A DNA stretch of 51,771 nucleotides, taken from positions 1 through 51,771 of the forward strand of contig DHWX01000120.1 in assembly GCA_002413395.1 (NCBI GenBank), in the 5' to 3' direction. Below are positions 8,554 through 16,858 of this stretch, in pieces. Below the pieces are notes generated by a model that was not told the origin of the DNA, did not search any database, and was given only the letters and a program-made list of their open reading frames with translations. Every line of letters starts with the position of its first letter. The stretch's first letter is position 1. Origin of the DNA: Polaromonas sp. UBA5171 (lineage in GTDB: Bacteria; Pseudomonadota; Gammaproteobacteria; Burkholderiales; Burkholderiaceae_C). Position numbers and translations under genes: made by a program.

Positions 8554-10494
8554 ATGAACCGCAAGACCCTTATTGCAGCGGTGATTGGCCTGGCCTTGCT
8601 GGGCGCCGTACCGTTATTTACCAGCAACTCGTATTACATCCACATGGTCGGGACCATCATGATCTATGCGATCCTGCTGTTCGGCCTGGACATCGTGGTC
8701 GGTTACACCGGCCAGGTATCGCTGGGTCACGCTGGGCTGTTTGGTGTCGGTTCCTACACGGCGGGTGTGCTGATGATGAAGCTGGGCGCGCCGCTGTGGG
8801 TGATCGTGCCAGCCAGTATCGGCGTGACCGCAGGCTTTGGCGCCGTGCTGGCCTTGCCGGCGCTGCGGGTGACCGGGCCTTATCTGGCCATGGTGACGCT
8901 GGCATTTGGCACCATCATCCAGATACTGATCAATGAGATGACCTTTCTGACCGAAGGCCCGCTTGGCATCAAGATTCCCAAGCCATCGATTGCCGGGTAT
9001 CAGCTCGATGAGCGCGGTTTTTACTGGATGGTGTTCACGCTGATGGTAATTTCGCTGGTGGTGGTGGACCGCATTTTGCGTTCGCAGCTAGGTCGCGCGT
9101 TTGAGGCCTTGCGTGGCAGCCCCGTGGCGTCAGATTGCATGGGCGTTTCGGTTTACCGCTACAAGGTCTATGCCTTCGTGATCAGCGCTGGCTTTGCCGG
9201 GCTGGCCGGCTGTCTCTATGGCTATTCAGAACAGTACATCTCGCCCAACACCTACAACTTCGAGTTGACGGTGCTGTTTTTGCTGGCGGTCATCATGGGC
9301 GGACGCAAGACCCGGTCCGGCGCTTTGCTGGGCGCGGCCATCATCGTGATCTTGCCCAGCCTTCTGGACGATCTGGACATGTTCCGCATCGTGGCCTCGG
9401 TGCTGGCAGCACTGATCGCCGTGGGCGCGGTGGTGGGCGTGGTCAAAAAGATCACCACTCCCAAGGCCATGGCGATCCCGGTGGCAGGAACGATTGCACT
9501 GGCTGGCTTTTCGTTCTGGCTGGACACGATCACCGACTGGCGGCTAAGTATTTTCGGCTTGATGATTCTCTTCGTCGTGTATTACCTGCAGGACGGAATT
9601 GTGGGCTTTGTCCGCAGCCTGTTCCATGTGCGCAAAGTGGTGGGCCTGGATGCCAGGGGCATGGCGTCGGCTGACGCCGACAAGGACGCGGTGATGGTGG
9701 CGGCCAGCGCCGGTGCCAGCGAGGCCGGCAGTGATCTGCTGGTCGCACAGGGCGTGCTGATGCAATTTGGCGGCCTCAAGGCCATCAACCAGGTCGACTT
9801 GCGCATCAAGCGCGGCACCATTCACGGCCTGATCGGCCCGAACGGTTCGGGCAAGAGCACCATGATGAATGTATTGACCGGCATTTATGTGCCGACCGCA
9901 GGCAGCATTGATTTTGCGGGACGATCGGTGGTGGGCCGCACATCGTCGGACATCGCACTTTCGGGTATTGCACGCACTTTCCAGAACGTGCAGCTGTTCG
10001 GTGAAATGACCGCGCTGCAAAACGTGCAGGTGGGCTTGCACCACACCTTTGACAGCAACATCGTCGATGTAGCCCTGCATACGCCGCGCTACAAGCGCGA
10101 AGAAAAGGCCACCGTTGAGCGCGGTCTGGGGTTGCTGCGCTTTGTGGGGCTGGCTGATTTGGCCACCGAAGAAGCGCGCAACCTGCCCTACGGCAAGCAG
10201 CGCCTGCTGGAAATCGCGCGCGCACTGGCACTCGATCCGCAATTGCTGCTGCTCGACGAGCCCGCTGCCGGACTGACCGCGCCCGACATCAAGGAACTGG
10301 TGGCCATCATCCGCAAGATTCGTGACCATGGCATCACGGTCATCCTGATCGAGCACCACATGGATGTGGTGATGGGCATCTGCGACTCGGTTTCCGTGCT
10401 GGACTTTGGCCAGAAGATTGCCGAAGGCAAGCCTGCCGATGTGCAGGCCAATGAAAAAGTGATCGAGGCTTATCTCGGTGGTTCGACCGTATAA
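8554..10494 (+). CDS. Fused LivM permease and LivG ATPase
   Basis: One protein of 646 residues joins the second permease and the first ATPase of the transporter. Residues 1 to about 365 are a LivM-type membrane domain (VGYTGQVSLGHAGLFGVGSY is the family signature). A linker rich in Ala and Ser follows at about 366-395. From about 397 there is a LivG ABC domain with Walker A GPNGSGKST at 428-436, signature LPYGKQRLLEIARAL near 545 and Walker B LLLLDEPAAGL near 560. A TTG at 8548 is in frame, but the ATG at 8554 gives a normal start. No stop or frameshift separates the halves, so this is a genuine fusion. Such fusions occur in other Burkholderiales. Confidence 0.92.
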   Translation: MNRKTLIAAVIGLALLGAVPLFTSNSYYIHMVGTIMIYAILLFGLDIVVGYTGQVSLGHAGLFGVGSYTAGVLMMKLGAPLWVIVPASIGVTAGFGAVLALPALRVTGPYLAMVTLAFGTIIQILINEMTFLTEGPLGIKIPKPSIAGYQLDERGFYWMVFTLMVISLVVVDRILRSQLGRAFEALRGSPVASDCMGVSVYRYKVYAFVISAGFAGLAGCLYGYSEQYISPNTYNFELTVLFLLAVIMGGRKTRSGALLGAAIIVILPSLLDDLDMFRIVASVLAALIAVGAVVGVVKKITTPKAMAIPVAGTIALAGFSFWLDTITDWRLSIFGLMILFVVYYLQDGIVGFVRSLFHVRKVVGLDARGMASADADKDAVMVAASAGASEAGSDLLVAQGVLMQFGGLKAINQVDLRIKRGTIHGLIGPNGSGKSTMMNVLTGIYVPTAGSIDFAGRSVVGRTSSDIALSGIARTFQNVQLFGEMTALQNVQVGLHHTFDSNIVDVALHTPRYKREEKATVERGLGLLRFVGLADLATEEARNLPYGKQRLLEIARALALDPQLLLLDEPAAGLTAPDIKELVAIIRKIRDHGITVILIEHHMDVVMGICDSVSVLDFGQKIAEGKPADVQANEKVIEAYLGGSTV

Positions 10495-10511
10495 GGAAAG
10501 AAGAATTCACC

Positions 10512-11234
10512 ATGTTGAGCATCAAAAATTTAGAGGCTGGTTACGGCAAGGTACGGGTCTTGCACGGCATTTCAATGGAAGTTCCCAAAGGCAAGGTGGT
10601 GACGCTGATTGGCTCCAATGGTGCCGGCAAGACGACCACCATGCGCGCCATATCCGGCATGATCAAGCCCACAGCTGGCGAAATCATCCTGCGCGGCAAG
10701 CGCGTGGATGGCCTGGAGTCCTACACCATTGCCAAGCAGGGCCTGGCTCACTCGCCCGAGGGCCGACGCGTGTTTGCCACCATGACAGTGACCGACAACC
10801 TGCTGCTGGGCGCCTTTCCGCGCTTGACGGGCAGCCGCCCAAAGGGTGATGTCGAGGGCGATCTGGAGCGGGCCATGGAGTTGTTCCCGCGTCTCAAGGA
10901 GCGCAGCGCCCAATTGGCCGGAACGCTGTCGGGGGGCGAGCAACAGATGCTGGCCATGGCCCGCGCGGTCATGCTGAACCCGGAAATCGTCCTGCTGGAC
11001 GAGCCCTCCATGGGCCTGGCCCCCATTCTGGTGGAAGAGGTGTTCCGCATCATTGCGGATCTGAAGGCGAGGGGCGTCACCATGCTGCTGGTTGAGCAGT
11101 TTGCCGCAGCGGCCCTGAAGGTGGCCGATTACGGCTATGTGCTGGAAAACGGCCGTATCACGGTGCACGGTGAGGCGGCCAGCTTGCGCAACGACCCGGC
11201 GGTGAAAGCGGCCTACCTGGGCGGCGGGCACTGA
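10512..11234 (+). CDS. livF: Branched-chain amino acid ABC transporter ATPase LivF
   Basis: The second ATPase of the transporter, 240 residues. Walker A is GSNGAGKTT at about 36-44, the ABC signature is LSGGEQQM, and Walker B is IVLLDEPSMGL. The family C-terminus AAYLGGGH is present. It starts 17 bases after the livM-livG fusion with AAGGAAAG as a ribosome-binding site and is the last gene of the operon. With the fused LivG domain it forms the ATP-hydrolysing pair on the cytoplasmic side. Confidence 0.93.
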   Translation: MLSIKNLEAGYGKVRVLHGISMEVPKGKVVTLIGSNGAGKTTTMRAISGMIKPTAGEIILRGKRVDGLESYTIAKQGLAHSPEGRRVFATMTVTDNLLLGAFPRLTGSRPKGDVEGDLERAMELFPRLKERSAQLAGTLSGGEQQMLAMARAVMLNPEIVLLDEPSMGLAPILVEEVFRIIADLKARGVTMLLVEQFAAAALKVADYGYVLENGRITVHGEAASLRNDPAVKAAYLGGGH

Positions 11235-11262
11235 CGCTTTCCTGCTGCGGGTGGCCCGCCGA

Positions 11263-12186
11263 TCAGGTGACCTTGATGCCTTTGAGCCCAGGGTCTCCCG
11301 GCGGGAAATGCAAATCGAGCTGCAGCAGCGTGCTGCGCACTATCCTGGCAATCATCAGGTCGCGGTGGGTCTTGGAGTTCGCAGGCACCACGGTCCAGGG
11401 CGCCCAGGGCGTGCTGGTGGCGTTCAGCAGGTTTTCATACGCTTTCTGGTATTGTGGCCACTGCTTGCGCACCTCCAGATCGCCCATGCTGAATTTCCAG
11501 CGTTTGGTGGGGTCATCCAGCCGGGCTTGTAGCCGCTCGCGTTGCTCGTCCAGGCTGATATGCAGCATGAACTTCAGGATCACGGTACCGGTTTCGCTGA
11601 GCATACGCTCAAAGTCATTGATGTGTTGATAGCGCTGCGCCGTCTGGTCTGGCGTGATCCAGCCATTGACGGGCGGCACCAGCACGTCTTCGTAATGGCT
11701 GCGGTTGAAAATCATCAGCTCGCCCGCGCCGGGCACGACCTGGTGAATGCGCCACAGGAAGTCGTGTGCGCGTTCGTCTTCGATCGGGGCTTTCCAGCCC
11801 ACCGTGCGCACCCCCAGAGGGCTGATGTGGCTGAAGACGCCGCGTAGCGTGCCGTCCTTGCCGGCGGTGTCGGTGCCCTGCAGGATGACCAGCAGTTTGT
11901 AGCGTTTGTCCGCGTAAAACAGGTTTTGCAGTTCATCGAGCTCGTTGGCCAGCGCTTCGACCTCCATCTTGTCGCGCTCTTTGTCCCCGCTGGAAAAAGG
12001 CTTGGCATCAGGATCGAAGTCAGCCAGCTTGCAAGCGTCGCGTTTCTTTTTCTTTTTGTCATGGTCTTGGGTGGTGCCGGTTTGGGGCGGCTGCCATCGG
12101 GCCAGCAATTCGGCCTGCGACTTGAGTTCGGCCTTGCCGAGGGAGGCAGTCGGTGAAAAGGATTTTTCAGCATGGGTCGATGGCAT
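11263..12186 (-). CDS. ppk2: Polyphosphate kinase 2 (PPK2 family)
   Basis: A cytoplasmic kinase of 307 residues that transfers phosphate between polyphosphate and nucleotides. It has the P-loop GTDTAGKDGT (preceded by LLVILQ), the FNRSHYEDVL segment with lid residues, and the RWKFSMGDLEVRKQW stretch typical of PPK2. The size, about 300 residues with a single kinase domain and a charged N-terminal extension (KKKKKRDACK), best fits class III, which makes nucleoside diphosphates and triphosphates from monophosphates; the class is inference. The ATG at 12186 is supported by CAGGAG just upstream. The gene ends 28 bases from the convergent livF. Confidence 0.9.
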   Translation of the reverse strand: MPSTHAEKSFSPTASLGKAELKSQAELLARWQPPQTGTTQDHDKKKKKRDACKLADFDPDAKPFSSGDKERDKMEVEALANELDELQNLFYADKRYKLLVILQGTDTAGKDGTLRGVFSHISPLGVRTVGWKAPIEDERAHDFLWRIHQVVPGAGELMIFNRSHYEDVLVPPVNGWITPDQTAQRYQHINDFERMLSETGTVILKFMLHISLDEQRERLQARLDDPTKRWKFSMGDLEVRKQWPQYQKAYENLLNATSTPWAPWTVVPANSKTHRDLMIARIVRSTLLQLDLHFPPGDPGLKGIKVT

Positions 12187-12340
12187 CAGGGTCTCCTGCA
12201 GCGGATTGAGGGTTGTCTGATTCTTGCATGTCGCCCCGCCGTGCGCACGGCAGGCGGTGAAAGAATACACTTTTAGCCATGCCGCCCGCGCATCAGCGCT
12301 GCAAGCATTCTTCAACTTGAAAACACGACAGACCCTTGCC

Positions 12341-12784
12341 ATGAAAACCGCCGCCCCACCAGATACCGCCGCTTCATTGCTGATTCAGCCCGCGTCAGGC
12401 TATGCCGGTGATGTGACGGTGCAGCTGGCCTTTGCCTGGCTGCAGTCGGGCGAGGCGGTGCTGGTGGATGTGCGCACCGACGCCGAACGCGAATGGGTTG
12501 GCTACGTGCCGGGTGCCATTGCGCTGGCCTGGAAGCAGTGGCCCGGCATGGTCATGAACCCTGGCTTTGATGAAGGCCTGAAGGGTGCGGTGCCGCAGGG
12601 TATAAAAGCGGTGATGCTGTGCCGCAGCGGCGTGCGTTCGGCCGCTGCGGCCAGGCGGGCGAATGAACTGGGGATTGAGGCCTACAACATTCTGGAAGGG
12701 TTTGAAGGCGATGCCAACGCTCAGGGCCAGCGCGGCCAGCGCGGCGGCTGGCGCTTTTGGGGACTACCCTGGAAGCAGGGATAA
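12341..12784 (+). CDS. Rhodanese-like sulfurtransferase
   Basis: A single-domain rhodanese of 147 residues. The active-site loop CRSGVRSA begins at C94, which would carry the persulfide, and the entry motif LVDVRTDAEREWVGYVPGA is standard. The C-terminus is rich in Gly, Gln and Arg (a short tandem GQRGQR) before WRFWGLPW, a tail common in proteobacterial members. It is divergent from ppk2, with about 150 bases between them to hold both promoters. The specific sulfur acceptor is not evident. Confidence 0.9.
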   Translation: MKTAAPPDTAASLLIQPASGYAGDVTVQLAFAWLQSGEAVLVDVRTDAEREWVGYVPGAIALAWKQWPGMVMNPGFDEGLKGAVPQGIKAVMLCRSGVRSAAAARRANELGIEAYNILEGFEGDANAQGQRGQRGGWRFWGLPWKQG

Positions 12785-12890
12785 GCCCGACGGCAAAGTT
12801 ATATGTGCAAAAATTCTCATATCCGACCCTGTGTGAGGCTACTCATGCCTGACACCGCAGGAGTTCCCTGCCTTCAGGCGGGAGGGAATG

Positions 12891-13880
12891 TCAACCATCC
12901 ATCAATTGCCGCACGCCGCTGGTTGCGATGAATCGCTCGTAGCTGCGCATGAATCCCGGGCTGTGGTCGTCATGGACCGCAAAAAGGGCGGTATACAGAC
13001 GTGCCGGGTTATTCACCAGGGCGTGAGCCTGGCGTGGCTGAGCTTTATTCCGGGTGCCCAGCGCCAGTTGCAGCTCCAGATCAATGAGCTTTGTTCCGGC
13101 GCGAATGTCCTGTACCGTGGCCGCATCCCAGCCTTGGGTGGCGGCCATGTCGGCGAGCTCCGGCAGATTTTCCACAGGTTCGAGCTGCAGCCAGCTCACG
13201 CCGCCCTTGGGGTCCAGCGCGAGCACGCCGAAGGGTGCGCCTATTACCATGTACTCGATCCAGCCCTGCCTCAGGATCAGGTTTTCCAGCGCTTGCGCGA
13301 TCACCGGGTCACGCAGCAGCGCATGCTGCGCGTGTGACAGTGTGGCGCGCCAGATCTGTTGATGGCGCGCGTCGGGAAGTTGCCGCATGCTCTGAATCGC
13401 GTCGCTCAGGCGCAGCCGAAGGTCGGTGGACTGCTTGGGAATAAACTGCTCGATCAGCCCGCGGTTGAAGGCCGATATGGCGAGCTGTTCGTCGGCACGG
13501 CCGGTGAGCAAAATGCGCGATCCCGACCAGTCCGCCAATTCGCTCAATACCCGCAGCCCGCTCATGGCCGGCATCGAGTAGTCCACCACGCAGACCCGGG
13601 TCAGGGCAAAGCGCGCCGTGCCGTCTTCGCGCCAATAGCGCAGGATTTGTGGGATCAGTGCGGCCCCTTCGCGCCAGCGATTGATGATTTCCTGCTGGGC
13701 CCAGGCGTCGGCCTCCCGGCGCGGCGGCTCCTGCAACAGCAGCTCGATGCAGGTCGCCGGGCGCAGGAACAGCCGGACATACCAGTCAGGCGGCATGACC
13801 TCGGCCAGCATTTCCAGGTAGTCCTGGTCATCGTCGAGGAAAATCACGCCGCCCGGTCGGCGATAGAGTGCAAGAGACAT
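12891..13880 (-). CDS. Atypical response regulator with uncharacterised C-terminal domain
   Basis: A protein of about 329 residues beginning with a receiver domain: acidic cluster FLDDDQDYLEML near residue 14, phosphoacceptor Asp in CVVDYSMPAMSGL, the ILLTG segment, and a conserved Lys in FIPKQ. Between the acidic cluster and the phosphoacceptor there is an extra segment of about 50 residues (the stretch with EADAWAQQEIINRWREG), so the domain is longer than usual. The remaining roughly 170 residues match no output domain I recognise; there is no HTH, GGDEF or HD motif. Starts at 13898 (MKDLRT) or further upstream are possible; 13880 is chosen because the family begins MSLALYRRPGG. No histidine kinase is adjacent. 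Confidence 0.75.
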   Translation of the reverse strand: MSLALYRRPGGVIFLDDDQDYLEMLAEVMPPDWYVRLFLRPATCIELLLQEPPRREADAWAQQEIINRWREGAALIPQILRYWREDGTARFALTRVCVVDYSMPAMSGLRVLSELADWSGSRILLTGRADEQLAISAFNRGLIEQFIPKQSTDLRLRLSDAIQSMRQLPDARHQQIWRATLSHAQHALLRDPVIAQALENLILRQGWIEYMVIGAPFGVLALDPKGGVSWLQLEPVENLPELADMAATQGWDAATVQDIRAGTKLIDLELQLALGTRNKAQPRQAHALVNNPARLYTALFAVHDDHSPGFMRSYERFIATSGVRQLMDG

Positions 13881-14085
13881 GGTGCGCAGGTCTTTCATCC
13901 TGGGATTGAGGTTGTCAAGATGACGATGCATTTGATCGTTGGCTGTATTGTGCTTGTTCCCTATTGAACGCGCGCATGCAGGACCTCTCAGTTTTGATGC
14001 CGAGGCTGACCGGTGGCGTGCTGATTGGGAAATCTCTAGCCGCCGGTTGGCGGACATGCGCCAAACCTGTTCATAATGCAGCCCA

Positions 14086-14853
14086 ATGACCTTTTTAGCG
14101 CTAGATGTGGGTAACACCCGCCTGAAATGGGCCCAGTATGACGCGCCAGTGGCGGCGGCCAAACTGCTGGCCCAAGGCGCGGTATTTCTGGAAAACATCG
14201 ACAAGCTTGCCGAGGGCGAATGGAAGGCCATATCCCCGCCCGCGCAGATGCTCGGTTGTATCGTGGCCAGCGACGCCATCAAGCGCCGCGTGGCCGAGCA
14301 GATGGAACTTTGGGACGCAGTCCCGCGCTGGGTGGTGTCAAGCCGGCAAGAAGCCGGCTTGACCAATGGTTATGACCATCCCGCGCGCCTTGGCGCTGAC
14401 CGCTGGGTCGCCATGATTGGCGCGCACCACCGGCTGCTGACGCGCGGCATCCGCAAGCCCTGCGTGGTGGTCATGGTGGGCACGGCGGTGACAGTGGACG
14501 CCATTGACGCCTCGGGAAAATTTCTGGGCGGCATCATTTTGCCGGGCCATGGCATCATGCTGCGCGCACTCGAATCGGGCACTGCCGGCCTGCATGTGCC
14601 AACTGGCGAAGTGCGCGATTTCCCCACCAACACCAGTGACGCGCTGACCAGTGGCGGTACCTTTGCGATTGCCGGCGCAGTGCAGCGCATGATGGAAAAC
14701 CTGATGCGCCATTGCGGTGAGGCACCCGAGTGCATCATGACGGGCGGTGCCGGCTGGAAGATGGCACCCAGTCTGTCGGTTGGTTTCGAGCTGGTGGACA
14801 GCCTGATTTTTGACGGCCTGCTGGAGATTGCCGCCCGTCGCCTTGCAAGCTGA
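14086..14853 (+). CDS. coaX: Type III pantothenate kinase
   Basis: Catalyses ATP-dependent phosphorylation of pantothenate, the first step of coenzyme A synthesis, in the cytoplasm. The 255-residue protein has the ASKHA-fold phosphate motif DVGNTRLKW at the N-terminus, the DHPARLGADRW pantothenate-binding segment, GTAVTVDAI and the C-terminal MTGGAGW motif. In many betaproteobacteria coaX follows birA; here it is divergent from a response regulator and is followed after 24 bases by an acyl-CoA-binding protein gene, so the unit is CoA-related. Confidence 0.95.
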   Translation: MTFLALDVGNTRLKWAQYDAPVAAAKLLAQGAVFLENIDKLAEGEWKAISPPAQMLGCIVASDAIKRRVAEQMELWDAVPRWVVSSRQEAGLTNGYDHPARLGADRWVAMIGAHHRLLTRGIRKPCVVVMVGTAVTVDAIDASGKFLGGIILPGHGIMLRALESGTAGLHVPTGEVRDFPTNTSDALTSGGTFAIAGAVQRMMENLMRHCGEAPECIMTGGAGWKMAPSLSVGFELVDSLIFDGLLEIAARRLAS

Positions 14854-14877
14854 AAATTTTAAAAACGGAGCACCCCC

Positions 14878-15132
14878 ATGTCAGACCTGAACGCCGCTTT
14901 TGACAAAGCCATGCTGGACTCAAAAAACCTGAGCGAGCGCCCGGACAACGCGACGCTGCTCAAAATTTACGCCCTATACAAGCAGGGCAGCGTGGGCGAC
15001 AACACCGAGAAAAAACCCGGCTTCAGCGACATGGTGGCCAGAGCCAAGTGGGACGCCTGGAACAACCTCAAGGGCATGTCTTCAGACGACGCCATGCGGC
15101 AGTACATTGACCTGATCGCCGATCTGAGCTGA
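14878..15132 (+). CDS. Acyl-CoA-binding protein (ACBP family)
   Basis: A complete small ACBP of 84 residues, predicted to bind long-chain acyl-CoA in the cytoplasm. The signature elements are present: LLKIYALYKQGSVGDN, the lysine-rich KKPGF segment, and AKWDAWNNLKGMSSDDA with the expected Lys, Trp and Asn. A strong ribosome-binding site (ACGGAG) precedes the ATG. It is co-oriented with coaX 24 bases upstream and probably co-transcribed. ACBPs are patchily distributed in bacteria but are known in Burkholderiales. Confidence 0.93.
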   Translation: MSDLNAAFDKAMLDSKNLSERPDNATLLKIYALYKQGSVGDNTEKKPGFSDMVARAKWDAWNNLKGMSSDDAMRQYIDLIADLS

Positions 15133-15150
15133 TCTGATCGCCGCGGCTGA

Positions 15151-15171
15151 CTCCCCCGCCCGCCTGGGGAG
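15151..15171. terminator. G/C-rich hairpin between convergent genes
   Basis: CTCCCC (15151-15156) pairs with GGGGAG (15166-15171). There is no T-tract. It lies between the convergent ACBP and CoA-transferase genes and resembles short palindromic repeats often seen between proteobacterial genes; it may act as a weak terminator. Confidence 0.4.
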
Positions 15172-15195
15172 AGGGGCAACAGCCAGGGCGCGTCG

Positions 15196-16515
15196 TCAAG
15201 CCACCACGCCGCGCTGGCGCAGCTCGGCAATTTGCGTTTCTGACAACCCCACCTCGCGCAGCACCGCGTCGGTGTCCTGGCCCAGGGTGGGCGCGTTGCG
15301 CCGGTGGCCGCCTGGCGTGACCGACAGCTTGGGCACAAAACCTGGTACGGTCAGCGTAGTGCCGTCCGTCATGCGAATCTGCTCAAGCATGCCGCGCGCC
15401 GCGTAGTGCGGGTCGCTGGCAATGTCGGTAACGGTGTAAATTTTTCCTGCTGGCACTTCGGCGCGTTCGAGCGCTGCCAGTGCCTCGGCCACGGTCAGGT
15501 TACCGGCCCATTGCCCAATGGCCTGGTCGATTTCGGCAACCCGCGCCACCCGCCCGGTGTTGTCGGCCAAGTCCGGGTCAACGGCCAGGTCGGCGCGGCC
15601 AATGCACTGCATCAGCCGCCTGAAAATGCTGTCGCCGTTGCCGGCAATCAGGATATACGCCCCCACGCTCCCCGCTTCGCGGGGTTCGCTGCCCCCCGAG
15701 GGGGCTGGCCTTGCTTTGGGTGGCACGGCGCTGGCGGCCGGTGCCCCTATGCTCTCATCGCTGTTCTTGCAGCGATAGGCATTGCTCGGCGCAATGCCGG
15801 GCAGGGCGCTGCCGGCCGGACCGCGCACCGCGCCAAACGCGCTGTATTCGGGCAGCAGGCTTTCCATGCAGTTGAACACGGCTTCATACAGCGCCACGTC
15901 GATCACCTGGCCCGCACCATGCTGGTTGCGGTGGTGCAGTGCCATCAGGATGCCGATCACGCCATGCAGCGCGGCCAGCGTGTCGCCGATGCTCACACCT
16001 ACCCGCACCGGCACGCGTCCTGGTTCACCCGTCAGATGGCGCAGTCCGCCCATGGCTTCGGCCACCACGCCAAAACCGGGCCGGTCGCGGTAGGGGCCGG
16101 TTTGCCCATAGCCGCTGATGCGCAGCATGATGAGGCGCGGATTGACTGCCAGCAGCGCGTCGGGCCCCAATTCCCAGTCCTCCATCGCGCCGGGGCGGAA
16201 GTTTTCAATCAGCACGTCGGCTTCCCGCGCCAGTTTGCGCACAATCTCCTGGGCCTGCGGCTGCCGTAAATCGAGGGCGACCGAGCGTTTGTTGCGTGAC
16301 TGCACCTGCCACCAGACCGAGGTGCCGTCTTTCAGCAAGCGCCATTTGCGCAGCGGGTCGCCTGCACCAGGCGGTTCAATCTTGATGACTTCGGCCCCGA
16401 AATCGGCCAGGGTTTTGGCGGCGAACGGCCCGGCAATCAACTGGCCGAGTTCCACCACTTTCAGGCCGGCCAGCGGACCCGATCGACCGGAAGCTGGAGT
16501 TGCGGCACCGCTCAT
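15196..16515 (-). CDS. CaiB/BaiF (class III) CoA-transferase with an in-frame repeat insertion
   Basis: A family III CoA-transferase of 439 residues, expected to move CoA between carboxylic acids. The N-terminus (LAGLKVVELGQLIAGPFA, DFGAEVIKIEPP, then RNKRSVALDLR) and the catalytic Asp region near GYGQTGPYRDRPGFG fit the family. The usual length is about 405. The surplus lies around residues 255-292, where the smooth family sequence SNAYRCK...YILIAGNG is interrupted by an Ala/Pro/Gly-rich segment encoded by a repeat (15659-15733) also present in icmF. The ATG at 16515 is chosen because it gives the family start. It is the last gene of a four-gene operon and begins 4 bases after the PHA system gene stops. 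Confidence 0.88.
   Translation of the reverse strand: MSGAATPASGRSGPLAGLKVVELGQLIAGPFAAKTLADFGAEVIKIEPPGAGDPLRKWRLLKDGTSVWWQVQSRNKRSVALDLRQPQAQEIVRKLAREADVLIENFRPGAMEDWELGPDALLAVNPRLIMLRISGYGQTGPYRDRPGFGVVAEAMGGLRHLTGEPGRVPVRVGVSIGDTLAALHGVIGILMALHHRNQHGAGQVIDVALYEAVFNCMESLLPEYSAFGAVRGPAGSALPGIAPSNAYRCKNSDESIGAPAASAVPPKARPAPSGGSEPREAGSVGAYILIAGNGDSIFRRLMQCIGRADLAVDPDLADNTGRVARVAEIDQAIGQWAGNLTVAEALAALERAEVPAGKIYTVTDIASDPHYAARGMLEQIRMTDGTTLTVPGFVPKLSVTPGGHRRNAPTLGQDTDAVLREVGLSETQIAELRQRGVVA
15659..15733 (+). repeat. 75-bp dispersed repeat, copy B, inside the CoA-transferase gene
   Basis: The partner of 5086-5160 (63 of 75 identical, no gaps). It contains the same CCCCC/GGGGG hairpin plus a CCCCGC/GCGGGG hairpin. 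The host gene reads it in the opposite direction from icmF, giving an Ala/Pro/Ser/Gly-rich peptide. Confidence 0.8.
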
Positions 16516-16519
16516 GGAC

Positions 16520-16858
16520 TTAGTGACCCACTGATTTCTTGTTGGCTGCGGGCTTTTTGAGCGCGGGTTTTTTTGCAATCAGCGCGTCCAGGTTCTTCAC
16601 GATCTCGCCCTCAATCTTTTCCTTGAAGACGCCGAGCAGAAAACCGAGTTTGGCGTTCAGTTCAAAGTGTTCCCGCGTGACCGTCAGCGTGCCATTGACG
16701 CCCGAGCGGCTGAAGCTCACCAGGTCTGCAGTTTCGCCTTCCTTGTAGGTGCAGGTCATGTCGAACTGTTCCTCGGCCTGCCCGGCCCAGGTAAAAGCGA
16801 TCTTGCGCGCCTGGGACAGGCCGAGGCCGTGTTCACGGTGGATCTGGATATCAGCCAT
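16520..16858 (-). CDS. Polyhydroxyalkanoic acid system family protein
   Basis: A 112-residue protein of the polyhydroxyalkanoate system family (the PHA_gran_rgn type), a small cytoplasmic protein encoded near PHA genes and of unproven biochemical role. The opening MADIQIHREHGLGLSQARK and the middle section LTVTREHFELNAKLGFLLG are characteristic; the C-terminus is Lys/Ala/Pro-rich (KKPALKKPAANKK). Its ATG overlaps the end of the upstream aminopeptidase gene by 8 bases and its stop lies just before the CoA-transferase start, so it is an internal operon gene. A PHA granule protein is encoded 8 kb away. Confidence 0.82.
   Translation of the reverse strand: MADIQIHREHGLGLSQARKIAFTWAGQAEEQFDMTCTYKEGETADLVSFSRSGVNGTLTVTREHFELNAKLGFLLGVFKEKIEGEIVKNLDALIAKKPALKKPAANKKSVGH

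Noticed and set aside
12864..12888. TTCCC..GCC/GGC..GGGAA hairpin after the rhodanese gene as a terminator
   Set aside because: The stem is interrupted and there is no T-tract on either strand, so it was not listed as a terminator.
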